Shown: positions 58,524 through 64,000 of the stretch, piece after piece
How positions within the stretch are numbered: the first letter of the stretch is position 1
Layout of the letters: each line of letters starts with the position of its first letter
NCBI RefSeq assembly: GCF_019039255.1
Contig: NZ_CP077062.1
Location: 4,278,001 to 4,342,000, forward strand
Source: Nocardioides panacis
Lineage (GTDB): Bacteria > Actinomycetota > Actinomycetes > Propionibacteriales > Nocardioidaceae
DNA: 64,000 nt
Direction of reading: 5' to 3'
Notes under the pieces: model-generated
The model's database searches: none
Told to the model about the DNA's origin: nothing
The model's input: only the letters and a program-made list of their open reading frames with translations
Program-made: the position numbers and the translations under genes

Positions 58524-59915
58524 CTAGCTGCTGGCCGAGCCGCCGTCGCTGTCGAGCGTGACCTGGACGGTGCGGGTCTTGTTGCCGCCCGCGACGACGG
58601 TCAGCGTGACCTTGTCGCCGGGACGGTGGCCGCGGATCGTGGCGACCAGCGAGTCGGACCCGGTCACCACCTGGTCGTCGACCTTGGTGACCACGTCGCC
58701 GCGCTTGAGCCCGGCCTTCTGGCCCGCCGAGCCCTGGTTGACCGACTCGATGCCGGCGCCGCTGAGCAGCCCGTTGGTCGAGGCCGCGTCGGACACCGAG
58801 ACGCCGAGCCGGGCGTGCGTGGCCTTCTCGCCGTTGCGGAGCTGCTGCACGACCGGCCAGACCTGCTCGATCGGGATCGCGAACCCGAGGCCGATCGAGC
58901 CGCCGGAGGACGAGTCGGGGCCGCCGCTGGACGCCGTACGGATGGAGGAGTTGATGCCGATCACGTCGCCGCTCAGGTCGACGAGCGGGCCACCGGAGTT
59001 GCCGGGGTTGATCGCCGCGTCGGTCTGGATGGCGGGGTACGTCGTGTCCTGGCCGCTCTGGTCGGACTCGCTGCCTACCGACACCGGACGGTTCAGCGCG
59101 CTCACGATGCCGCTGGTGACCGTGGCCTCGAGCCCGAACGGCGAGCCGATCGCCACCACGTTCTCGCCGACCTCGACCTTGCCGGAGGTGGCGATGGTGG
59201 CCGGCTGGAGACCGGAGACGCCCTCGGCCTTGATCACCGCGAGGTCGGTCAGCGGGTCGGTGCCCACGACCGTGGCCTTCTTGGCGCTGCCGTCGTTGAA
59301 GTTCACCGAGATCTCGCCGCCCTGGCCGGCGACCGCGGCGACGTGGTTGTTGGTGAGGATCTCGCCGTCGGAGCTGATCACGATGCCGGAGCCGGAGCCC
59401 TCGCCCTGCTGGCCCTTGACGTTGATCTTGACCACCGAGGGCAGCACCGCGCGGGCCACGGACTCGACCGAGTCGGCGGCCGGGGCGACGTCCTTGTGGG
59501 CGACCACCGGGGAGCTGGTCGACCCGGCCGAGGACGTCTGCGAACCGGAGCCGCCCCCGACCAGGTCGTCGACCGCGGTGAACCCTGCTCCGCCAGCCAG
59601 GCCGCCGAGTCCACCTACGACGAGGGCCGCCGCCAGGAGCGCGGCGACCACCCCGCCGCTCGGACGGGAGGGCCGCGTGCGAACCGGCCCTGCCTGCTCC
59701 GTGCGGTCGGCGAAGCCGAACCCGAACCGTGCGGTGTCCCCGCTCGCAGGTGCGGGTGCGGGTGACGGCGAGGCGACATGCGGGTCCGGCCGGTCAGGGG
59801 TGCGGCCGGCCTGGGCGCCGTACCGGTGGGAGGTTCCCGCGGTCCGGTCGTCCGTGGACCCGGGGGTCCGCTGCGTCTCGTCGTCGTTGCCGTGGTTCGG
59901 GCTCTGCTCCGTCAT
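58524..59915 (-). CDS. pepD: HtrA/PepD-type trypsin-like serine protease with PDZ domain
   Basis: A 463-residue protease. It has a disordered acidic cytoplasmic tail (1-85), a membrane anchor (88-112), then an extracytoplasmic protease with His192 (LTNNHV), Asp225 (DLAVIK) and Ser308 (NPGNSGGP), and a C-terminal PDZ domain (from about residue 370, LGVSVSD ... GLKRGDVVTKVDDQVV). It degrades or refolds misfolded envelope proteins. It is downstream of the MprA/MprB-like genes in the same order as mycobacterial mprA-mprB-pepD, where it is a regulon member and feeds back on the kinase. GTG 59924 is an alternative start. Confidence 0.92.
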   Translation of the reverse strand: MTEQSPNHGNDDETQRTPGSTDDRTAGTSHRYGAQAGRTPDRPDPHVASPSPAPAPASGDTARFGFGFADRTEQAGPVRTRPSRPSGGVVAALLAAALVVGGLGGLAGGAGFTAVDDLVGGGSGSQTSSAGSTSSPVVAHKDVAPAADSVESVARAVLPSVVKINVKGQQGEGSGSGIVISSDGEILTNNHVAAVAGQGGEISVNFNDGSAKKATVVGTDPLTDLAVIKAEGVSGLQPATIATSGKVEVGENVVAIGSPFGLEATVTSGIVSALNRPVSVGSESDQSGQDTTYPAIQTDAAINPGNSGGPLVDLSGDVIGINSSIRTASSGGPDSSSGGSIGLGFAIPIEQVWPVVQQLRNGEKATHARLGVSVSDAASTNGLLSGAGIESVNQGSAGQKAGLKRGDVVTKVDDQVVTGSDSLVATIRGHRPGDKVTLTVVAGGNKTRTVQVTLDSDGGSASS

Positions 59916-59939
59916 GTCCACCACGATGGCGGTGCAGGC

Positions 59940-61340
59940 TTAAGTGCCGCTGAGAGAGCGCTGGGACGCGGCCGTGACTCTGCCGGGGACCTCGAACCAG
60001 AAGGCGGCCCCACCCTCGGTGGACCGGCCGACCTGCACCTTGCCGCCGTGCCGCTCGGCGACCTGCCGGACGATCGCCAGGCCGAGGCCGGAGCCGGGCA
60101 TCGTGCGGGAAGCGGTGGAGCGGTAGAACCGGTCGAAGACGTGCGGCAGGTCGTCGTCGTCGATGCCGTGCCCCTGGTCGGACACCAGCAGCGTGCCCTC
60201 GGTGAGCCGGACGGTGACCGTGCCGAGCGGCGGGCTCCACTTGGCGGCGTTGTCGAGCAGGTTGGTGACCGCGCGCTCCAGCGAGGCGGAGTCGCCGACG
60301 ACCCACCAGGGGTCGGCGTGCAGGTCGAACTGCAGGCTGCTGGCCCGCCGGCGGACCCGCTGCACGGCCCGCTCGGTGATCTCCGCGAGGTCGACCTCCT
60401 CCAGCGCCCGGGCCGCCGGCTCCTCGCGGGCGAGCTCGGTGAGGTCGCCGATCAGCGTGGTCAGCTCCTCGATCTGGAACCGTACGTCGTCCAGCAGCTC
60501 GATCCGCGCGGACTCCGGGAGCCCGCCCTGCCGGTCGGCCTGGGTGAGCAGGTCCAGGTTGGTGCGCAGCGAGGTCAGCGGGGTCCGCAGCTCGTGCCCG
60601 GCGTCGGCGACGAGCTGGCGCTGCCGGTCGCGCGAGGCCGACAGCGCGGCCAGCATCGCGTTGAACGCGCGGGCCAGCCGGGCGATCTCGTCGTTGCCCT
60701 CCACCTCGATCGGGTCGAGGTTCTCGGTGCGGGCGATGTCCTCGGCGGCCTCGGTCAGCCGGCGCACCGGCCGCAGGCCGTTGCGGGCGACGCCCCAGCC
60801 GGCCAGCGCCGCGGCGATCACGCCGGCGATCCCGAAGATCGCCATCACCGCGCCGAGCCGGTCGAGCGTGGACTCGTTGGCGTCGAGCGACTGGGCCACC
60901 ACCAGCGCGATGCCGTCGGTGTTGGTCGGGATCGTCGCGACCCGGTAGTTCGTGCCCTGGCTGGAGATCGTCCGGCAGGAGTAGTCGCTGGTGCCGCGGG
61001 CCACGGCCAGCTCGGGGGCGCCGAGCTGGATGGTGTCCTGGTTCGGCCCCTTGGTGGTCACGATCCGGCCGTCGGCGGTGACGTAGCCGACCTTGGTGTC
61101 GGTGGCGCCGAGCATGAACGCCGGGATGTCGCGCACCGTGTAGTCGCTGAGGTCGTACTGCGCCGCGACGTACGCCCGGCGGTGCAGCGAGGCGTCCATC
61201 GAGGACTGCAGCTGGTGCCGGACGGTGAGGTACGCCGCCAGCGCGACGATCGCCACGGAGAGGCCGACGGCGAAGGTGGTCAGCAGGATGACCCGGCTGG
61301 CCAGCGACCGCCGGTAGCGGAACCGGGACGGGCCGTTCAT
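59940..61340 (-). CDS. mprB: Sensor histidine kinase, MprB-like
   Basis: A 466-residue kinase: membrane segment 1 (about 15-37), extracytoplasmic sensor of about 125 residues, membrane segment 2 (about 165-187), HAMP, HisKA ([18 protein letters not shown], phospho-His), then HATPase with [18 protein letters not shown] and [21 protein letters not shown] 61340 overlaps the response regulator stop (ATGA). MprB-type kinases sense envelope stress and unfolded extracytoplasmic proteins. It is followed by the PepD-like protease. Confidence 0.92.
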   Translation of the reverse strand: MNGPSRFRYRRSLASRVILLTTFAVGLSVAIVALAAYLTVRHQLQSSMDASLHRRAYVAAQYDLSDYTVRDIPAFMLGATDTKVGYVTADGRIVTTKGPNQDTIQLGAPELAVARGTSDYSCRTISSQGTNYRVATIPTNTDGIALVVAQSLDANESTLDRLGAVMAIFGIAGVIAAALAGWGVARNGLRPVRRLTEAAEDIARTENLDPIEVEGNDEIARLARAFNAMLAALSASRDRQRQLVADAGHELRTPLTSLRTNLDLLTQADRQGGLPESARIELLDDVRFQIEELTTLIGDLTELAREEPAARALEEVDLAEITERAVQRVRRRASSLQFDLHADPWWVVGDSASLERAVTNLLDNAAKWSPPLGTVTVRLTEGTLLVSDQGHGIDDDDLPHVFDRFYRSTASRTMPGSGLGLAIVRQVAERHGGKVQVGRSTEGGAAFWFEVPGRVTAASQRSLSGT

Positions 61341-62050
61341 GACTCTTTGAGGACGTACCCGACGCCGCGCACCGTGTGGATCAGCCGGGGCTCGCCCTCG
61401 GCCTCGGTCTTGCGGCGCAGGTAGCCGACGTAGACCTCGAGGGAGTTCGCGGTGGTGGGGAAGTCGTAGCCCCAGACGTCCTCGAGGATGAACGAGCGGT
61501 CCAGGACCCGGCGCGGGCGGTGCAGGAACATCTCCAGCAGCGTGAACTCGGTGCGGGTCAGCTCGATCGGGCGGTCGCCGCGACGTACCTCGCGGGTGGC
61601 GAGGTTCAGGGTCAGGTCGGAGAACGACAGCACCTCCTCGTCGAGGCCGTCCGGTCCGGGGGTGTGCACCCGGCGGAGCAGCGCCCGGAGCCGGGCGAGC
61701 AGCTCCTCGAGCGCGAACGGCTTGGTGAGGTAGTCGTCGGCGCCGGCGTCGAGGCCCTCGACCCGGTCACCGACCGAGTCGCGCGCGGTGAGCACCAGGA
61801 TCGGCAGGTCGTTGCCGGCGGTGCGCAGCGCCCGGGTGGTCTCGATGCCGTCGAGCCGCGGCATCATCACGTCGATGACCAGTGCGTCGGGCGGCTGGCC
61901 GGCGATCGTGGCGAGCGCCTCGGCCCCGTCGCTGGCCAGGCTGACGGCGTAGCCGTTGAACTCCAGGGACCGGCGCAGCGACTCGCGCACCGCCCGGTCG
62001 TCGTCGACGACCAGGACGTGGGGGGTCGGTTGCTCGGTGCCTGTGGTCAC
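61337..62050 (-). CDS. mprA: OmpR-family response regulator, MprA-like
   Basis: A 237-residue regulator. The receiver domain has acidic pocket VVDDDRA, phospho-acceptor Asp60 ([13 protein letters not shown]) and [12 protein letters not shown]; the winged-helix domain starts near residue 140 ([14 protein letters not shown] ... [14 protein letters not shown] ... YLRRKTE). GTG 62050 follows a CAGAGT box by 6 bases, implying a leaderless transcript. Two CTCAG direct repeats 11 bp apart lie just upstream and are a likely autoregulatory site. First gene of the regulator-kinase-protease operon. Confidence 0.94.
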   Translation of the reverse strand: MTTGTEQPTPHVLVVDDDRAVRESLRRSLEFNGYAVSLASDGAEALATIAGQPPDALVIDVMMPRLDGIETTRALRTAGNDLPILVLTARDSVGDRVEGLDAGADDYLTKPFALEELLARLRALLRRVHTPGPDGLDEEVLSFSDLTLNLATREVRRGDRPIELTRTEFTLLEMFLHRPRRVLDRSFILEDVWGYDFPTTANSLEVYVGYLRRKTEAEGEPRLIHTVRGVGYVLKES

Positions 62051-62056
62051 GTCCCA

Positions 62057-62088
62057 ACTCTGCCACCCGTGCCTGAGTCGCGGCTGAG
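62057..62088 (-). promoter_or_regulatory. mprA promoter with CTCAG direct repeats
   Basis: Minus-strand -10 CAGAGT (62062-62057), then 6 bases to GTG 62050. Upstream, CTCAG occurs at 62088-62084 and 62077-62073, an 11-bp period typical of OmpR-family dimers binding in tandem. This places the activator site near -20 to -35. Confidence 0.5.
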
Positions 62089-62133
62089 AACCGGCCGAGG
62101 GGTGCCGGTGCGGTGCCGGGCGGCGCGTCCGGG

Positions 62134-63363
62134 TCAGCCGCGGGTGTCGGCGAGGTAGGTGACCACGCGCTCGATGGGCACCGCCCCGACCAGCCGGCCG
62201 CCGTCGTCGACGCACAGCAGCGGGTCGAAGCGCTGGGCCGGGATCCGGGCCACCGCGCGGTGCGCGGCGTGCGCCACCGTCGTGTCCTGGTCGATCCAGG
62301 TGCTGGCGTCGGCGAGCTGGACGCCGCGCGCGCCGACGACCGCGACGGGCCGCGACTCGGCGTCGACCAGCACCACCAGCGGCGCGGAGACCACCTCACC
62401 GTCCAGGTCCGCGTCCTCGGCGGCGAACGCCTCGCGCGCGGTGGTCAGGTCGCGGACCACGACCACGTCCTGGGTGAGCAGCCGCAGGCTGTCGCGGGCC
62501 ACCGGGAACCGGCGCAGCTTGAGGTGCGCGGAGGTGTCGGTGTCCAGGTCGGCCCAGGGCAGCGCGGGCCGGGCCAGCAGGTAGCCCTGCGCCATCGTCA
62601 CGCCCAGCGACACCAGGGTGTCGAGCTCCCCGGAGCGCTCGATGCCTTCGGCGAGCACCTCGGCGTGCACCCGGGTGGCGAACGAGCCGATCATCTCGAC
62701 CAGGGCGCGCTTGGTCTCGTCGCAGTCGATGTTCTCGATCAGCCGCCGGTCGAGCTTGATCAGGTGCGGCTTGATCCCGACGATGTGCTGCAGCCCGGCG
62801 TAGCCGGCGCCCGCGTCGTCGAGCGCGATCAGCGCACCCACGCCCCGGAGCCGGTCGAGGATCGGCTGGAGCGCCTCGTAGGAGTCGATGCGGGCGTGCT
62901 CGGTGAGCTCGATGATCACCCCGGACAGCGACGGGTGCTCGCTCCACACCGCCTGGACGACGGGGTCGGCGATCACGTCCGGGCCGATGTTGACCGACAG
63001 GAACGTGTCGGCCGGCAGCTCGTCGCGGGAGTCCAGGGCGCGGCGCAGGGTGAGGCTCTCCAGCTGGGCGCCGCAGCCGTGCCGGTGCGCGGCGGCGAAC
63101 CACTCGAGCGGGTCGGAGACCGAGTAGCCGTCGAACCGGGCCAGCGCCTCGTAGCCCACCACGGTGCCGCGGACCAGGTCCACGATCGGCTGGAAGTGCA
63201 CGCCGACCCCGACTCCGCGCAGCGCGGAGCCGAGCATCGCCGGCCAGTCGACCTGGCTCGGCAGCGCGGCGAGCGCGGGCTGGCCCGGGGGCGTGGGCGG
63301 TCCGGGAGGCGTGGGCGTGCCGGAAGGGCCGGTGGTCGCGCGGACCGGCATGGCGGGCTGCAT
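62134..63363 (-). CDS. EAL-domain (c-di-GMP phosphodiesterase-like) protein with CBS domains
   Basis: A 409-residue cytoplasmic protein. After a Pro-rich start ([13 protein letters not shown]), an EAL domain covers about residues 35-280: [56 protein letters not shown] and AQGYLLARP. The metal- and base-forming residues are all present, so it may be active, although DDAGAG replaces DDFGTG. Residues about 290-409 form a CBS-type pair ([18 protein letters not shown] ... [18 protein letters not shown]), which could sense adenine nucleotides. ATG 63363 has AGGAG upstream. Confidence 0.85.
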   Translation of the reverse strand: MQPAMPVRATTGPSGTPTPPGPPTPPGQPALAALPSQVDWPAMLGSALRGVGVGVHFQPIVDLVRGTVVGYEALARFDGYSVSDPLEWFAAAHRHGCGAQLESLTLRRALDSRDELPADTFLSVNIGPDVIADPVVQAVWSEHPSLSGVIIELTEHARIDSYEALQPILDRLRGVGALIALDDAGAGYAGLQHIVGIKPHLIKLDRRLIENIDCDETKRALVEMIGSFATRVHAEVLAEGIERSGELDTLVSLGVTMAQGYLLARPALPWADLDTDTSAHLKLRRFPVARDSLRLLTQDVVVVRDLTTAREAFAAEDADLDGEVVSAPLVVLVDAESRPVAVVGARGVQLADASTWIDQDTTVAHAAHRAVARIPAQRFDPLLCVDDGGRLVGAVPIERVVTYLADTRG

Positions 63364-63507
63364 CAGGGTGGCTCCTGGTCGGGCCGGCAGGGAGCGGGCG
63401 CCGGAGTGGCGCTCGGGGCCCGGACCTCGACGTCCGCATGCTGGCACGCGGAGCCCCATTCCGTCCTGATGTCGCGCGGCGTGGCGTCTTAAGGAGTACG
63501 AACCGGG

Positions 63508-64000
63508 TCAGAGCAGGCTGCGCGCCGCGTCGCCCGCCCGGGCGCCGTACCCGCTGCCGCCGGAGCCGGACCCGAAGTGGCAGGCGTGCACCAGCAGCGG
63601 GAACAGCTGGTGCAGCGCGACCCGGTCCTGCCAGCCGTCGGCGAGCGGGCTCACCTCGGCGTAGGCCTCCAGCACCCGGGGCAGCTGTGGGCAGCCGAAC
63701 AGGCTGAGCATCGCCAGGTCGGTCTCCCGGTGCCCGCCGTGCGCCGCGGGGTCGATCAGCCAGACCCGGGCGCCCAGGCCCCACACGAGGTTGCCGGACC
63801 AGAGGTCGCCGTGCAGCCGGGCCGGCGGCTCGTCGGGGCCGGCGAGGTCGACGATCCGGCGCACCACCCGCTCCACCGCGCCGGCGTCGGCCGCGGAGAT
63901 CCCGCCCCGGTCGCTGGCGAGCTTGAGGTAGGGCAGCACCCGGCGGGTCGCGAAGAACTCCGGCCAGGTGGGGGCGCCGCGGTTGGGCAGCGGCAGCGTG
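63508..64000 (-). CDS. Fructosamine kinase family protein (N-terminus beyond window)
   Basis: The frame stays open to the right edge, so only the C-terminal 164 residues or so are visible. Motifs: WPEFFATRRVLPYLKLA, LHGDLWSGNLVW (catalytic loop) and WLIDPAAHGGHRETDLAML (metal binding). These fit fructosamine-3-kinase-like proteins that phosphorylate ketoamines from protein glycation. The end GSGSGGSGYGARAGDAARSLL is low-complexity. A 144-base gap separates it from the EAL gene. Confidence 0.87.
   Translation of the reverse strand, partial: TLPLPNRGAPTWPEFFATRRVLPYLKLASDRGGISAADAGAVERVVRRIVDLAGPDEPPARLHGDLWSGNLVWGLGARVWLIDPAAHGGHRETDLAMLSLFGCPQLPRVLEAYAEVSPLADGWQDRVALHQLFPLLVHACHFGSGSGGSGYGARAGDAARSLL

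Overview
The window is very GC-rich, codes on both strands with many GTG starts and 4-base ATGA/GTGA gene overlaps, and carries WhiB, furA-katG, MprAB/PepD-like genes and class F sortase genes. This fits a high-GC actinobacterium. A Nocardioides-like member of the Propionibacteriales is my inference from gene content and repeat style, not a database result. I saw no rRNA, tRNA, CRISPR array, prophage or full insertion sequence. No gap between genes exceeds about 250 bases.

Layout. 1-2.2 kb: polar amino-acid ABC importer (binding protein cut by the left edge, permease, ATPase). 2.2-4.7 kb: a DUF4396 membrane protein behind a CsoR-like operator, then an ice-binding-fold surface protein with its own class F sortase. 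4.7-10.7 kb: CaiB-type CoA transferase, CbrC-like protein, MerR regulator and a thiolase / multifunctional beta-oxidation pair. 10.8-13.7 kb: ABC exporter and a lipoprotein. 13.8-18.9 kb: TetR regulator and a five-gene operon that looks like a split ACAD11 (acyl-CoA dehydrogenase and APH-type kinase) with two SDRs and a histidine phosphatase. 19-26.8 kb: ABC-F protein, VOC protein, acetoacetate-decarboxylase-like protein, flavin monooxygenase, LacI regulator, DHA2 efflux pump, GNAT. 26.9-36.8 kb: eight-gene TetR/AtuA/acyl-CoA dehydrogenase/biotin-dependent carboxylase/enoyl-CoA hydratase operon for terpene or branched-chain acyl-CoA catabolism. 36.8-42.8 kb: UvrA-like ATPase, GT-C-type membrane protein, PAS-SpoIIE phosphatase. 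42.9-45.6 kb: katG-furA. 45.9-52.8 kb: MOSC protein, HelR-like helicase with an upstream rifamycin-associated element, TetR-cupin pair, WhiB, MFS pump, membrane-anchored ECF sigma factor. 52.8-58.4 kb: SPFH protein and small partner, second HelD, a PhzE-like TrpE-TrpG fusion. 58.5-64 kb: PepD-like protease with MprB/MprA-like two-component system, EAL-CBS protein, and a fructosamine kinase cut by the right edge.

Three threads stand out. (1) Short palindromic repeats lie inside coding sequences: a 59-bp element with 11-bp terminal inverted repeats in two neighbouring genes (29620-29678 and, inverted, 31178-31236), a 54-bp hairpin in an SDR gene, and a 22-bp repeat in intergenic DNA at two distant sites. 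(2) Seven single-base +1 frameshifts break six loci (seven genes); four are in G6/C6 runs and three in the identical 9-mer CGTGGAAGC, which points to systematic sequence error or a slippage hotspot. (3) Many operons start with leaderless promoters (a -10 box 6-8 bases before the start codon), several with palindromic operators set into the promoter.
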